A stretch of 64,000 bases of DNA from JAEUMG01 sp046349315 (lineage in GTDB: Bacteria > Pseudomonadota > Alphaproteobacteria > Rhizobiales > Aestuariivirgaceae): contig JAXMCQ010000016.1 in NCBI GenBank assembly GCA_046349315.1, positions 85,337 to 149,336 on the forward strand. The letters run 5' to 3'. The stretch's first letter is position 1. Each line of letters opens with the position of its first letter. Under the pieces are notes generated by a model. That model searched no databases and was not told the DNA's origin. It saw only the letters and a list, made by a program, of their open reading frames with translations. The translations under genes were made by a program, and so were the position numbers. Below, piece by piece: positions 1 through 10,289 of the stretch.

Positions 1-1
1 C

Positions 2-637
2 TTCACCTCCTTCTACTCGTGGCGGCTGATGTTCATGACCTTCCATGGCAAGCCGCGTGCGTCGAAGGAAACAATGGACCATGTCCATGAATCGCCGCAG
101 GTCATGCTGATCCCGCTCTACGTGCTGGCGCTTGGCGCGCTCGCGGCCGGATTCGTCTTCAAGGACTACTTCATCGGCCATGATTACGACGCCTTCTGGC
201 GGGGCTCTGTGGTGACCACCGAGATCATCGAGGAAATGCACCACATCCCGTCCTGGGTCTTCTGGTCGCCGACCGTCGCCATGGTGATAGGCTTCTTGCT
301 CGCGTGGCAGTTCTACATTCGCCGCCCGGATCTGCCGGGCAAGCTCGCCGCGCAGAACGAGCCGCTCTACGAGTTCCTGCTCAACAAGTGGTATTTCGAC
401 GAGCTCTACGACTTCATCTTCGTCAGGCCCGCCTTCTGGCTCGGCCGCCTGTTCTGGAAGCGCGGCGATGGCTGGCTGATCGATGGCTTCGGGCCGGACG
501 GAGTTTCGGCCTGGGTCGTGGACATCACCAATCGCGTAGTCAGATTGCAGACCGGCTATGTCTACCACTACGCCTTCGCCATGCTGATCGGCGTCGCAGC
601 CCTCGTTACCTGGTTCATGTTCGGGGGCGCGCACTGA
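2..637 (+). CDS. nuoL: NADH-quinone oxidoreductase subunit L, C-terminal fragment
   Basis: The reading frame is open from the left edge, so the 5' part of the gene lies outside the window and about 211 C-terminal residues are visible. NuoL is an antiporter-like proton-channel subunit in the membrane arm of respiratory complex I. The visible part starts with a motif typical of NuoL ([14 protein letters not shown]), then holds several hydrophobic segments and ends in a membrane helix with the tail WFMFGGAH. The stop overlaps the nuoM start (TGATG at 635-639), as expected for a translationally coupled nuo operon. Identity rests on the motif and on nuoM and nuoN following directly. Confidence 0.93.
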   Translation, partial: FTSFYSWRLMFMTFHGKPRASKETMDHVHESPQVMLIPLYVLALGALAAGFVFKDYFIGHDYDAFWRGSVVTTEIIEEMHHIPSWVFWSPTVAMVIGFLLAWQFYIRRPDLPGKLAAQNEPLYEFLLNKWYFDELYDFIFVRPAFWLGRLFWKRGDGWLIDGFGPDGVSAWVVDITNRVVRLQTGYVYHYAFAMLIGVAALVTWFMFGGAH

Positions 638-2148
638 TGTCGGGCTGGCCGATTCTTTCTGTCGTCACCTTTCTGCCCTTGATCGGTGCGGCGCTGATCC
701 TCTCGATCCGCGGCGAGGACGAGACGGCGCTTCGCAATATTCGCTGGGCAACCCTGTGGACGACGATCGTCACCTTCGTGCTGTCGCTGCTGATCTGGCT
801 CGATTTCGACAAGGCGAGCCCGGACATGCAGTTCGTCGAGCGCCATGAATGGCTCTCGGGTGTTGCGTCTTATCACATGGGCGTCGACGGCATTTCCATG
901 CTGTTCGTCATCCTGACCACCTTCCTGATGCCGATCTGCATTCTCGCAAGCTGGCGTGTCACTTCGCGCGTCCGCGAATACATGCTTGCCTTCCTGGTGC
1001 TCGAGACCTTGATGATCGGCGTCTTCTGCTCGCTCGATCTGGTGCTCTTCTACCTCTTCTTCGAAGGCGGCCTGATCCCGATGTTCCTCATCATCGGTGT
1101 GTGGGGAGGCCCGCGCCGCGTCTATGCGAGCTTCAAGTTCTTCCTCTACACATTGCTCGGCAGTGTGCTCATGCTCTTGGCGATCATCGCCATGTATTGG
1201 CAGTCGGGCACCACCGACATTGCCGTGCTGCTCAAGACCGCGTCTTTCCCGGTCGAGATGCAGACGTGGCTGTGGCTCGCCTTCTTTGCCTCCTTCGCAG
1301 TCAAAATGCCGATGTGGCCGGTCCATACCTGGCTGCCCGATGCGCATGTCGAAGCCCCGACGGCCGGTTCGGTTATCCTGGCCGCGATCCTCTTGAAGAT
1401 GGGCGGATACGGCTTTCTGCGCTTCTCGCTGCCGATGTTCCCCAACGCCTCCGACCTGTTCGCACCCTTGGTGTTCACGCTGTCGATTGTCGCCATCATC
1501 TACACCTCACTGGTGGCGCTGGTGCAGGAAGACATGAAGAAACTGATCGCCTATTCATCCGTCGCCCATATGGGCTTCGTGACCATGGGCATCTTCACCT
1601 TCACGCGCCAGGGCATCGATGGCGCGCTCTTCCAGATGATCTCGCACGGTCTCGTCTCAGGCGCGCTGTTCCTGTGTGTCGGCGTCGTCTATGACCGCAT
1701 GCATACGCGCGAGATCACCGCCTATGGCGGCCTCGTCAACCGCATGCCGCTCTATGCCTTCACCTTCATGGTCTTCACCATGGCCAATGTCGGCTTGCCG
1801 GGCACCAGCGGCTTCGTCGGCGAATTCCTGACATTGCTTGGTGCCTTTCAGGACAACACCTGGGTCGCCTTTCTGGCGACGACCGGGGTCATCCTGTCGG
1901 CTGCCTACGCGCTATACCTCTATCGCCGGGTCGTGTTCGGCGACCTCCACAAACAGGCTCTGCGCGCCATTCAGGACATGACACCCCGCGAATTGATCAC
2001 CTTGGCGCCGCTGATCATCCTGACCGTCTATTTCGGCGTCTATCCGGCGCCGATCCTCGATGTCTTCGGGCCAAGCGTCGAAAACCTCATGAAGACCGTG
2101 CAGGCAGCAATTGATGCCGCCGCCGCGGTCAAAGCCGCGGCACTGTAG
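637..2148 (+). CDS. nuoM: NADH-quinone oxidoreductase subunit M
   Basis: This 503-residue polytopic membrane protein has the usual length for NuoM, a proton-pumping antiporter-like subunit of complex I. The family's essential charged residues can be placed: Glu143 in FFEGGLIPM and Lys223 in [14 protein letters not shown], followed by the conserved PDAHVEAPT loop. The ATG at 637 was chosen because it overlaps the nuoL stop and begins at MSGWPILS, where NuoM homology starts. The frame stays open upstream inside nuoL but carries no NuoM-like sequence there. It is followed after 7 bases by nuoN with a strong ribosome binding site. Confidence 0.96.
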   Translation: MSGWPILSVVTFLPLIGAALILSIRGEDETALRNIRWATLWTTIVTFVLSLLIWLDFDKASPDMQFVERHEWLSGVASYHMGVDGISMLFVILTTFLMPICILASWRVTSRVREYMLAFLVLETLMIGVFCSLDLVLFYLFFEGGLIPMFLIIGVWGGPRRVYASFKFFLYTLLGSVLMLLAIIAMYWQSGTTDIAVLLKTASFPVEMQTWLWLAFFASFAVKMPMWPVHTWLPDAHVEAPTAGSVILAAILLKMGGYGFLRFSLPMFPNASDLFAPLVFTLSIVAIIYTSLVALVQEDMKKLIAYSSVAHMGFVTMGIFTFTRQGIDGALFQMISHGLVSGALFLCVGVVYDRMHTREITAYGGLVNRMPLYAFTFMVFTMANVGLPGTSGFVGEFLTLLGAFQDNTWVAFLATTGVILSAAYALYLYRRVVFGDLHKQALRAIQDMTPRELITLAPLIILTVYFGVYPAPILDVFGPSVENLMKTVQAAIDAAAAVKAAAL

Positions 2149-2155
2149 GAGAGAG

Positions 2156-3598
2156 ATGATGTGGCTGCTTGAGCAAGCCGACGCCGCTGCGGTTCTCCCC
2201 GAGATCGTCCTCGCATTGATCGCCATGGCGCTTCTCATGGTCGGCGTGTTCCGCAAGGGCGACACGGCGAACTTCGTGACCATGGGTTCGCTTCTGGGCC
2301 TAGCGATTGTTGCCTTGCTCGTCATCTTCGGCGGCAGCGGCAAGACGACGGCTTTCGGTGGCGCCTTCGTCGTCGATACTTTCGCGCGGGTGATGAAGGT
2401 CTTGATCCTCTTCGGCTCGGCGGCCGCGATCGCGCTCTCCGTCCACTTCATGAAACAGGCGAAGATCGAGAAATTCGAATATCCCATCCTGATCCTGCTG
2501 GCGACCGTCGGCATGATGATGATGGTCTCGGCCAATGATCTGATCTCGCTCTATATGGGCCTCGAATTGCAGTCTTTGGCGCTCTATGTGGTCGCCGCGA
2601 TCGATCGCGACAATGCGCGCTCTTCAGAGGCCGGCCTCAAATACTTCGTTCTCGGGGCGCTCTCGTCCGGCATGCTGCTCTATGGCGCCTCGCTCATGTA
2701 CGGCTTCACCGGTGCCACAGGGTTCCCGGAGATTGCTGCGGCGGTGAAAGCCGGCGCCGGAAGCCTGGGCGTTCTCTTCGGCATTGTCTTCGTGATCGCT
2801 GGCCTTGCCTTCAAGGTCTCGGCGGTGCCGTTCCACATGTGGACGCCCGACGTCTATGAAGGCTCGCCCACGCCGGTCACCGCTTTCTTCTCGGCGGCGC
2901 CGAAAGTCGCCGCCATGGCGCTGTTCGTGCGCACCATGTTCGCGCCGTTCTCGGGGATAATTGCGGACTGGCAGCAGATCCTGGTCTTCGTTTCGATCGC
3001 CTCCATGGTGCTCGGCGCATTTGCCGCCATCGGCCAGACCAATATCAAGCGGCTTCTTGCTTATTCATCGATCGGCAATATGGGCTTTGCGCTCGTCGGC
3101 CTTGCCGCCGGCAGCGAAGAGGGCGTGCGCGGCGTCATCATCTACATGATGATCTACATGATCATGACGCTCGGCAGCTTCGCCTGCGTCATCGCCATGG
3201 CGCGGAAAGGCCGCCAGGTCGAGGAGATCGCCGATCTCGCCGGCCTTGCGCGGACCGACAAACTGCTCGCCTTTGTGCTCGCCATGCTGATGTTCTCGCT
3301 CGCCGGCATTCCGCCCTTGGCGGGCTTCTTCGCCAAGTATTTCGTGTTCCTTGCGGCCATCAAGGCAAACCTCGTGACGCTTGCCGTAATCGGCGTCATC
3401 GCCAGTGTCGTCGGCGCCTATTACTATCTCCGCATCGTCAAGATCATGTATTTCGACGAGCCGGCGCAGAGCTTCGATCCGATGCATGGCGAGGTGCGTC
3501 TTGTTGCGGTGCTGGCCGGGGCGTTCTCACTTGCTTTTGTTCTGATCGCGCAGCCATTGGTGAACCTTGCCGGGGCCGCCGCGGCTTCGCTCTTCTGA
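2156..3598 (+). CDS. nuoN: NADH-quinone oxidoreductase subunit N
   Basis: This 480-residue polytopic protein is the third antiporter-like subunit of complex I. The conserved Lys segment [19 protein letters not shown] and the [10 protein letters not shown] helix identify NuoN rather than NuoM or NuoL. The start at 2156 (MMWLLEQ) sits right after the purine-rich stretch TAGGAGAGAG at 2146-2155; ATG 2159 is an equally good neighbour. It closes the nuo operon. birA begins about 8 bases after the stop, so the downstream genes are probably co-transcribed. Confidence 0.95.
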   Translation: MMWLLEQADAAAVLPEIVLALIAMALLMVGVFRKGDTANFVTMGSLLGLAIVALLVIFGGSGKTTAFGGAFVVDTFARVMKVLILFGSAAAIALSVHFMKQAKIEKFEYPILILLATVGMMMMVSANDLISLYMGLELQSLALYVVAAIDRDNARSSEAGLKYFVLGALSSGMLLYGASLMYGFTGATGFPEIAAAVKAGAGSLGVLFGIVFVIAGLAFKVSAVPFHMWTPDVYEGSPTPVTAFFSAAPKVAAMALFVRTMFAPFSGIIADWQQILVFVSIASMVLGAFAAIGQTNIKRLLAYSSIGNMGFALVGLAAGSEEGVRGVIIYMMIYMIMTLGSFACVIAMARKGRQVEEIADLAGLARTDKLLAFVLAMLMFSLAGIPPLAGFFAKYFVFLAAIKANLVTLAVIGVIASVVGAYYYLRIVKIMYFDEPAQSFDPMHGEVRLVAVLAGAFSLAFVLIAQPLVNLAGAAAASLF

Positions 3599-3605
3599 TC
3601 TTCGC

Positions 3606-4373
3606 GTGCAGCCGGCGCTTCCTCCAGGCCATAGGCTCCTCGCACTTGACGCGATCGACTCGACGAATGACGAGGCGCAGAGGCTCGCAGCGGCCGGCGA
3701 GCACGGACCGCTTTGGATTTGGGCACTCAGCCAGGAAAAGGGCAGGGGGCGCCGCGGCCGCGATTGGGTGTCGCCGCCCGGCAATCTCTATCTCACGCAT
3801 GTGTTTCCTCTTGCTGCGCCGGCCGCCGTTGCAGCGCAGGTTGGATTTGTTGCGGCGCTGGCGGTTCGTGACTTCGCACTGGCCGCCCTTGGGCATGAAT
3901 ATTCCGGCCGCATCCTCCTCAAATGGCCCAATGACGTGCTGATCGACGGGGCCAAATTCTCCGGCATCCTCGCCGAGACAGCCGCCTCGCCGGGCTCCGC
4001 TTCGCTGATCGTGCTGCTCGGCTGCGGCATCAATCTGGCCGGCGCGCCCGAGGGAACGCCCTATCCGGTGACGGCCTTGTCCCGTCTCGGAGCGGACATC
4101 GTGCCGGATCTGGCGCTCGAGAGTTTCGCCGGCTTTTTCCAGCAATGGTTTGAGGTCTGGAACAACGGCACCGGCTTCGACAAGATCCGCAGCGCTTGGC
4201 TCGCGCATGCCCTGGGTCTGGGCAGTCCGGTTCGCGGCGAGAATGGTCTTGAAGGTTCCTTCGCTGGCCTCGCTGAAAACGGCGCCATGATCGTCGCGCT
4301 GTCCTCCGGCGAGAAACGCATCCTGCATTCGGGCGAGGTCCGCTTTGCGAGCGTCGCGGCGTCATCGGCATAA
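3606..4373 (+). CDS. birA: Biotin--[acetyl-CoA-carboxylase] ligase
   Basis: This enzyme activates biotin with ATP and attaches it to the carrier lysine of acetyl-CoA carboxylase and related enzymes. The protein has about 255 residues and the catalytic core only: the biotinyl-AMP loop GRGRRGRDW, the KWPNDVLIDGAKFSGIL core motif and a small C-terminal domain. It lacks the N-terminal helix-turn-helix of the E. coli BirA repressor, as is usual in Alphaproteobacteria. I chose GTG 3606, just after the nuoN stop; a TTG at 3567 would overlap nuoN by 32 bases. The stop shares its last base with the RNase J start (TAATG at 4371-4375). Confidence 0.9.
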   Translation: MQPALPPGHRLLALDAIDSTNDEAQRLAAAGEHGPLWIWALSQEKGRGRRGRDWVSPPGNLYLTHVFPLAAPAAVAAQVGFVAALAVRDFALAALGHEYSGRILLKWPNDVLIDGAKFSGILAETAASPGSASLIVLLGCGINLAGAPEGTPYPVTALSRLGADIVPDLALESFAGFFQQWFEVWNNGTGFDKIRSAWLAHALGLGSPVRGENGLEGSFAGLAENGAMIVALSSGEKRILHSGEVRFASVAASSA

Positions 4374-6055
4374 TGGCGAAGAAGCGACAACGCCCTGGCC
4401 GCGATCTCGTACTCCTTCCTTTGGGCGGAGCCGGCGAGATCGGCATGAACTGCTATCTCTACGGTCTCGGCCATCTCGATCATCGAGAATGGCTGATGGT
4501 CGATCTCGGCGTGAAGTTCGGCGAGGAAAGCGAGCCCGGCATCGATGTGGTCCTGCCGGATTTGGTTTTCGCAGAATCCGAGCGGCGTAATCTTGTCGGC
4601 ATTGTCCTCACCCATGCGCATGAGGATCATCTTGGCGCCGTCGCCTGGCTGTGGCCGAGATTGCGCGTGCCGGTCTACTGCACACCTTTCTGCGCATCGC
4701 TCCTGAAGCGCAAGCTTGCTGAATATGGACTCGATGAGGAAGTCCCGATCGTCATCAAGCCACTGGGAAGCCGCTTCTCGGTCGGCAATTTCGATGTCGA
4801 GTTCATCGCTGTCACCCATTCGATCCCGGAGCCTGCTGCGCTCGCCATCCGGACGCCGGAAGGCACCGTACTTCATTCCGGCGATTGGAAGATCGACCGA
4901 GCGCCGACCATTCCGCCTGATATAAACGAGAAGCGCTTGCGCGAGATCGGCGAGGAGGGCGTCGACGCCTTCGTCTGCGACTCGACGAATGTGCTGCGCG
5001 CCGGGCATTCGCCGTCGGAGGCTGATGTTGCCGCGACGCTCGATAGATTGGTCGCCGCTGCGCCGCGCCGCGTGGCGATCACCACCTTTGCCTCGCATGT
5101 CGGACGCATAGCCTCGGCCATTAAGGCGGCGCGCAAGGCCGGGCGAGAAATCGTGATTGCCGGCCGTGCCATGCGCAACACGATCGAAGTCGCCCGCGAA
5201 TGCGGTTACTTGCACGATGCCGGCACGTTTCTCGAGGAGCAGGCCTTCGGCTACCTCCCACCGGAAAAGGTCATGCTCATCTGCACCGGCAGCCAGGGCG
5301 AGCCGCGTGCCGCCATCGCCCGCATTGGCGAGGACCAGCATCCGGCCATCAGCCTCGATGAGGGCGATCAGGTGATCTTCTCGTCGAAGACCATTCCGGG
5401 CAATGAAAAGGCGGTTGCAGCCGTTCACAACAATTTGGCGCGGCTTGGGGTTTCGATCGTCACCTCCGATGAGGCGCTGGTTCACACCTCGGGCCATCCG
5501 CGCCAGGAGGAACTGCGCACGCTCTATGATTGGTTGAAGCCGCGCGCGCTCGTGCCGATGCATGGCGAGGCACGGCACCTCCACGCGCATGCTGCCTTCG
5601 CCAAATCCTGCGGCATCCCGGAAGTCACCATAGTCGAGAATGGCGGCATGGTCCGCCTAGCGCCCGGCCCGGCGGAAGTCATCGACGAGGCTCCGTCAGG
5701 CAGGCTTCATGTCGATGGCCATCTCATCGTCCCCGTCGATGACGGCCCCGCCAAGCGTCGCCGGAAATTGTCCTTCGTGGGCATGGTGGGCGTCTCGATC
5801 GTGCTGGACGGCAAGCATCAGCTCGTCCGCGATCCGTTGATCTTCCTCGACGGTCTTCCCGACGAGACCCGCGATGGAACGCCAATGGCGGAAATCCTTC
5901 TGGAGGCTATCGAAGACGCGTTCGAATCGATGCCGCGCCCGCGCCGTAAGGACGACGAGAACGTCAAGGAGGCCTTGCGCACGGCCGTCCGGCGCGCCGC
6001 CGACGCCGCATGGGGCAAGAAGCCGATCTGCCACGTGATGGTCCACCGGCTCTAG
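4373..6055 (+). CDS. rnj: Ribonuclease J (metallo-beta-lactamase family RNase)
   Basis: This 560-residue ribonuclease J combines 5' exonuclease and endonuclease activity in RNA maturation and decay. The zinc-binding motif HAHEDHLGA is present in the N-terminal beta-lactamase fold, followed by the beta-CASP domain (SGHPRQEELRTLYDWLKP, PMHGEARHLHAHA) and a C-terminal domain. The start overlaps the birA stop. In many Hyphomicrobiales a type III pantothenate kinase gene sits between birA and rnj; here none does. The nearby downstream gene is parC, after a palindromic repeat. Confidence 0.93.
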   Translation: MAKKRQRPGRDLVLLPLGGAGEIGMNCYLYGLGHLDHREWLMVDLGVKFGEESEPGIDVVLPDLVFAESERRNLVGIVLTHAHEDHLGAVAWLWPRLRVPVYCTPFCASLLKRKLAEYGLDEEVPIVIKPLGSRFSVGNFDVEFIAVTHSIPEPAALAIRTPEGTVLHSGDWKIDRAPTIPPDINEKRLREIGEEGVDAFVCDSTNVLRAGHSPSEADVAATLDRLVAAAPRRVAITTFASHVGRIASAIKAARKAGREIVIAGRAMRNTIEVARECGYLHDAGTFLEEQAFGYLPPEKVMLICTGSQGEPRAAIARIGEDQHPAISLDEGDQVIFSSKTIPGNEKAVAAVHNNLARLGVSIVTSDEALVHTSGHPRQEELRTLYDWLKPRALVPMHGEARHLHAHAAFAKSCGIPEVTIVENGGMVRLAPGPAEVIDEAPSGRLHVDGHLIVPVDDGPAKRRRKLSFVGMVGVSIVLDGKHQLVRDPLIFLDGLPDETRDGTPMAEILLEAIEDAFESMPRPRRKDDENVKEALRTAVRRAADAAWGKKPICHVMVHRL

Positions 6056-6070
6056 CACGATGAGCATTAC

Positions 6071-6185
6071 TTTCCCTCGTCCTGAGGTGGCCGCACAGCG
6101 GCCCTCGAAGGGCGCTCACCTGCACAGTCATGCTGGTTGCTCATGGTTCGAGGCCCGCTTCGCGGGCGCCTCACCATGAGGTTCG
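6071..6185. repeat. Dispersed palindromic intergenic repeat
   Basis: Two GC-rich hairpins follow each other between rnj and parC. The first contains GGCCGC-ACA-GCGGCC around 6089-6103. The second is a long near-perfect inverted repeat at 6140-6180, in which CTCATGGT and GAGGCCCGC pair with GCGGGCGCCTC and ACCATGAG around a TTC loop. The phrases CCTGAGG, TCATGGTTCGAG and CACCATGAGG belong to a repeat type I know as scattered in intergenic regions of many Hyphomicrobiales genomes. Copies elsewhere in this genome cannot be seen from here. It may act as an RNA end structure for the nuo-birA-rnj transcript. Confidence 0.65.
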
Positions 6186-6228
6186 CCTGCGGGTCCGTCT
6201 CGATCCAATGATACCCCACGCTAGCCGG

Positions 6229-6253
6229 TTGACCGTTTTCCCCGTGCTATAAT
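6229..6253 (+). promoter_or_regulatory. Possible parC promoter with consensus -10 box
   Basis: A perfect TATAAT lies at 6248-6253, only 10 bases before the parC ATG. TTGACC at 6229-6234 is a good -35 match, but the spacer is 13 bases instead of about 17, so the -35 assignment is doubtful. No ribosome binding site precedes the ATG, and transcription from this -10 would give an almost leaderless mRNA. Confidence 0.35.
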
Positions 6254-6263
6254 TCAACGAATC

Positions 6264-8507
6264 ATGAGCAAGCATTCACCACCGCCGCAATCGCCCAAGG
6301 ACATCGAGCCGATCAACCTCAAGGAAGCCCTTGAGGAACGGTATCTCGCCTACGCGCTGTCGACTATCATGCATCGGGCTTTGCCCGATATTCGCGACGG
6401 GCTGAAGCCCGTCCATCGCCGGCTTCTCTATGTCATGTCGCAATTGCGGCTCGACCCCGGAGCGGCCTTTAAGAAGTCGGCCAAGATCGTCGGCGACGTG
6501 ATGGGCTCGTACCATCCGCATGGCGACCAGGCGATTTACGACGCACTCGTCCGTCTCGCCCAGGATTTTTCCTCGCGCTATCCATTGGTCGAGGGGCAGG
6601 GGAATTTCGGCAATATCGATGGCGATGCTCCGGCTGCCTACCGCTATACCGAAGCGCGCCTGACCGAAGTTGCGCGGCTCCTTCTCGACGGCCTCAACGA
6701 GGATACCGTCGATTTCCGCGCCAATTACGACGGCACGCTGCAGGAACCGATCGTCCTCCCCGCAGCCTTTCCGAACCTATTGGCCAATGGCTCATCCGGA
6801 ATCGCTGTCGGCATGGCGACATCCATTCCGCCGCACAACGTGGCCGAACTCTGTGATGCGGCCCTGCATCTCATCAAGACACCGAACGCGACGATCGAAA
6901 AGATTGTCCAACTCGTTCCTGGCCCTGACTTCCCGACCGGCGGAGTGATCATCGATAGCAGGGCCGATGTGCTTGCGGCCTATAAAACGGGCAAGGGCAC
7001 TTTCCGCGTCCGTGCTCGCTGGTCCGTCGAGGAATTGGCGCGCGGCTCCTGGCAGGTTGTCGTCAGTGAGATCCCCTATCTCGTTCAGAAAGGACGGTTA
7101 CTGGAAAAGCTCGGCGAACTAGTCGCCGCGAAGAAGCTCCCCTTGATCGGTGATCTGCGTGATGAGTCCGCGGAAGACGTCCGGCTCGTCATCGAGCCGA
7201 AAACGCGAAATATCGAACCCGCCTTGATGATGGAATCGCTGTTCCGGGTTTGCGAACTCGAGACACGCATTCCCTTGAACATGAATGTCTTGTCGCAGGG
7301 CAAGATTCCAGTGGTCTTGTCCCTGCGCGACGCGTTGCGCGAGTGGCTCGACCACCGCAAGGAAGTTCTCGTTCGGCGCAGCAACTTCCGGCTAGGCGAA
7401 ATCGCGCGGCGGCTGGAAATCCTCGGCGGTTACCTCATCGCCTATCTCAATATCGACGAGGTGATCAAAATCATTCGCGAACAGGACGAGCCGAAGCCCG
7501 CTTTGATGAAGCGCTTCAAGCTCACCGATACGCAAGCCGAGGCGATCCTCAACATGCGTCTGCGCTCCTTGCGCAAGCTTGAGGAATTCGAAATCCGAAC
7601 TGAAAACGACGCCTTGAAGAAAGAGCAGGCCGGTCTCAACAAGCTCTTGGCGTCGGATAGCCAGCAGTGGGAGAAGATCTCAGGCGAGATCCGCGAACTG
7701 AAGGAAAAGTTCGGCAAGAAGACCGAACTTGGCCGCCGCCGCACCGATTTTGCCGAAGCGCCCGAACTCGATATGGAACTTGAGCAGGCGACCCTCGAAC
7801 GTGAGCCGGTAACGATCGTCTGCTCTGAGAAGGGCTGGATCAGGGCCCTGAAGGGTCACCTCGAAGATGTATCGACCCTGACCTATAAGGATGGCGACCA
7901 GGGCAAGTTTGTCCTCAAAGCGGAGACGACTGATCGGATTATGGTCTTCTCCTCTTCGGGTCGGTTCTTCACGCTCGAGGCCGGAAAGCTTCCTGGGGGC
8001 CGCGGCCATGGCGAGCCGGTACGATTGATGGCCGATATCGAGGCGTCCGATGCCATTGTTGCTGTCTTCGCCCATGTCCAGGCTCGGAAGCTTCTGGTCG
8101 CCTCGAGCGATGGCTATGGCTTCATCGTCCCGGAGGATGAGTGCCTGGCCAATACGCGCAAGGGCAAGTTTGTTCTCAATGTGAAAGCGCCGGCCGAGGC
8201 GCAGCTTTGCGTGGCTGTTCCCCCGGGCGCGGACCATGTTGCGACGGTTGGCGACAACCGCAAGATGCTCATCTTCAAAATGTCCGACCTGCCTGAGATG
8301 ACCAAGGGTAAAGGCGTGCGGCTCCAGAAATTCAAGGATGGCGGCCTCTCCGACGCGCGGGCTTTCGTCCTGAAGGATGGCCTCGCCTGGGTCGATTCAT
8401 CCGGCCGGACCTGGACGGTAGATGACCTGCGGGATTGGATCGGCGAGCGCGCCCAGGCCGGCAGGCTGCCCCCGAAAGGCTTCCCCCGCAGCAACCGGTT
8501 TGGCTGA
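6264..8507 (+). CDS. parC: DNA topoisomerase IV subunit A
   Basis: This 747-residue type IIA topoisomerase subunit cuts and rejoins DNA to unlink daughter chromosomes together with ParE. The N-terminal breakage-reunion domain shows [21 protein letters not shown], the [21 protein letters not shown] helix and the catalytic tyrosine in [12 protein letters not shown] coiled-coil tower (about 370-500) and a C-terminal beta-pinwheel region follow. The length and the lack of the GyrA box favour ParC over GyrA. The gene is single, flanked by a repeat and an unknown gene. Confidence 0.94.
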   Translation: MSKHSPPPQSPKDIEPINLKEALEERYLAYALSTIMHRALPDIRDGLKPVHRRLLYVMSQLRLDPGAAFKKSAKIVGDVMGSYHPHGDQAIYDALVRLAQDFSSRYPLVEGQGNFGNIDGDAPAAYRYTEARLTEVARLLLDGLNEDTVDFRANYDGTLQEPIVLPAAFPNLLANGSSGIAVGMATSIPPHNVAELCDAALHLIKTPNATIEKIVQLVPGPDFPTGGVIIDSRADVLAAYKTGKGTFRVRARWSVEELARGSWQVVVSEIPYLVQKGRLLEKLGELVAAKKLPLIGDLRDESAEDVRLVIEPKTRNIEPALMMESLFRVCELETRIPLNMNVLSQGKIPVVLSLRDALREWLDHRKEVLVRRSNFRLGEIARRLEILGGYLIAYLNIDEVIKIIREQDEPKPALMKRFKLTDTQAEAILNMRLRSLRKLEEFEIRTENDALKKEQAGLNKLLASDSQQWEKISGEIRELKEKFGKKTELGRRRTDFAEAPELDMELEQATLEREPVTIVCSEKGWIRALKGHLEDVSTLTYKDGDQGKFVLKAETTDRIMVFSSSGRFFTLEAGKLPGGRGHGEPVRLMADIEASDAIVAVFAHVQARKLLVASSDGYGFIVPEDECLANTRKGKFVLNVKAPAEAQLCVAVPPGADHVATVGDNRKMLIFKMSDLPEMTKGKGVRLQKFKDGGLSDARAFVLKDGLAWVDSSGRTWTVDDLRDWIGERAQAGRLPPKGFPRSNRFG

Positions 8508-8628
8508 TACGTTTGGGGAAACCGTCGAGAGTTAACGGAAAATTTCCGTCGGTGGGGTGAATTGTTGGGCTTTCAGAGCCCTGTCTTCCATCTTTTCTTT
8601 ACGGAAAGAAGGGCGACGGACCTTGAAG

Positions 8629-9423
8629 ATGCAAGGACAGGCATCCACCGGAGAGCGTTTAGTGGAAGACAAGGTCTACTGGATTGCCCGTGGCGAGCTC
8701 GCTTCTCCGCCCGAGTCCAGCCTGTCCGCATCTGCTCTGGAGAAGGAGCTGATCCATAGGCAGGGCTACATAAAGGTGACGCACAACACCGATGGCACCA
8801 CGATCAAGTGGGACCTGTTCGCCTCCAACTGGGCATCGACGTACTTCGCCCTGGATTGGATCAGCACGTTGGCCGGACCTTATCGCTTGTATTACTTCCT
8901 CGCCGGCTGGTTCGAGGAGGTGTACGACACAGCGCATCTGGCGCGCGACCGGATGGATGTGATCCTCGGAAAGAGTGATCTCCGATTGTCGCGCCGCACC
9001 TTCGTCCAGGAAGCCGATCCGAAGCGCGATGACATTCCGCCCATGCTGAAGCATGCACTGGCCGAGCGCGTGATCGAGCCGGACTACGCAGTCGACTGCA
9101 TCTATGATTCGACGACCGGCAAGTTCCAGGTCGAGCGCGTTGGACCCAAATCCACGATTGCCCGGTTATGGGGAATGAGCCCGGTCTCCTATCCCTGCCT
9201 GACCGGGCACTCTTACGACCAGATGGTGAGCCGCGCCTATCCCAAGGTGCTCAAGACGGGCCATGCGCACTACGACCATGTCTATGCGGCAATGACGGCC
9301 GCTGACGGCAATGTCGTTTGGATTCCCTATCAGCGCGTCGTCCTGCCGAAGCGCTTCGCGCACGGCAAGCGCGGCGTTTCGATCGTCACGGAACAGACGA
9401 AGGTTGATATAGCGCTTCTGTAG
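8629..9423 (+). CDS. Conserved hypothetical protein, PAS-like fold suspected
   Basis: A soluble protein of about 264 residues with no signal peptide or membrane segment. The C-terminal half (about 165-255) has the rhythm of a PAS domain as found in alphaproteobacterial sensor-like proteins: a strand with DCIYDSTTGKF, a loop with GHSYDQMVSRAYPKVL, then strands YDHVYAAMTAADGNVVWIPYQRVVLP. This is pattern recognition, not a verified match. The start is uncertain: ATG 8629 was chosen, while a GTG at 8557 would add 24 residues unlike the rest. The 3' end overlaps the convergent next gene by 38 bases. Confidence 0.6.
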   Translation: MQGQASTGERLVEDKVYWIARGELASPPESSLSASALEKELIHRQGYIKVTHNTDGTTIKWDLFASNWASTYFALDWISTLAGPYRLYYFLAGWFEEVYDTAHLARDRMDVILGKSDLRLSRRTFVQEADPKRDDIPPMLKHALAERVIEPDYAVDCIYDSTTGKFQVERVGPKSTIARLWGMSPVSYPCLTGHSYDQMVSRAYPKVLKTGHAHYDHVYAAMTAADGNVVWIPYQRVVLPKRFAHGKRGVSIVTEQTKVDIALL

Positions 9424-10267
9424 CGACCATGTCGGCGATCAGGTGTTCGAGCTGGCTGCGATCGGCGAGCCCCACCCATTCCACCGCTTCCGCGCCATTC
9501 GGCTCCCATTCCCAGCTGAAGAAGCCGCGCTCGAGATGGCCATATCCCATGCGCACCATATGGCCGCGTGTCGCCATGCTCTCGCTCACCAGCGACCACA
9601 ATCCATTGGGTAGCCATTTGAGATAGGCGAGCAGCATGCCGGAGCGCGGGAAGATATCGAAGCAGTGGCGATTGCGGTGATGACGGTCGATCCACAATTC
9701 GCCGTGATAGACAAGCTTGCCACTCATCAGATGAGCGCGCGTATTGAAGGGCGGATCGACGCGCCGCGGCAGCACCAGTTCCTTGCGCTTGAGATAGAGG
9801 CCTGCCATCCAGCCCAGGGCCCATTCGGCGAGGTTTGGATGGACGATGTCGAGCCGAAAAGCCTGCAGCGCAATGATCCGGCCTGATGCAAGCCGCGCCG
9901 AATGCCAGAACGCGCGGTCGTCATCGAGAAGACTGATTTCGGAATCGAACATTGGCGAGACGCGGTCGCCGCGTATTTCGTGCCGTACCCGTTGGAGTTC
10001 ATCGAAATCGGATGAAATCTCGAGCGATAATCCATTTTCCTTTGCCTGCTCGAGCAAATTGGCAATTGCCCTGACCGCTGACAACGGGTCCGCCAGTGCG
10101 TTTGGCATGTTTGTCTCCCCCCGGTGAGCAGGAGCGAAACGCACCTTGCGCTTTTGGGCAAGCGGGGGATCGAAACTTGGTATATCGACAAAGGCTGTCG
10201 GGGCCGTAACCTTATTCATGCTCGTGCCGCGGTTCGAGAGGTCGCCGTCCGGAGCATCATAGCGCAT
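9386..10267 (-). CDS. Hypothetical protein
   Basis: I do not recognise this family. It encodes 293 residues from ATG 10267, or 277 from ATG 10219 (MNKVTAPTAF); neither has a clear ribosome binding site. It looks soluble: a disordered N-terminus, then a helical stretch (NLLEQAKENGLSLEIS) and an aromatic-rich C-terminal half (LLAYLKWLPNGLW, RGFFSWEWEPNGAEAVEW). There are no transmembrane segments and no obvious catalytic motif. It lies 22 bases downstream of the EamA transporter gene on the same strand and may be co-transcribed. Its 3' end overlaps the convergent PAS-like gene. Confidence 0.55.
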   Translation of the reverse strand: MRYDAPDGDLSNRGTSMNKVTAPTAFVDIPSFDPPLAQKRKVRFAPAHRGETNMPNALADPLSAVRAIANLLEQAKENGLSLEISSDFDELQRVRHEIRGDRVSPMFDSEISLLDDDRAFWHSARLASGRIIALQAFRLDIVHPNLAEWALGWMAGLYLKRKELVLPRRVDPPFNTRAHLMSGKLVYHGELWIDRHHRNRHCFDIFPRSGMLLAYLKWLPNGLWSLVSESMATRGHMVRMGYGHLERGFFSWEWEPNGAEAVEWVGLADRSQLEHLIADMVATEALYQPSSVP

Positions 10268-10289
10268 TGTGGTTAACGATCTCGCGCAA

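Noticed and set aside
4061..5590. Long open frame on the minus strand opposite RNase J
   Set aside because: It mirrors codon bias of the real gene, has no ribosome binding site and its translation resembles no protein.
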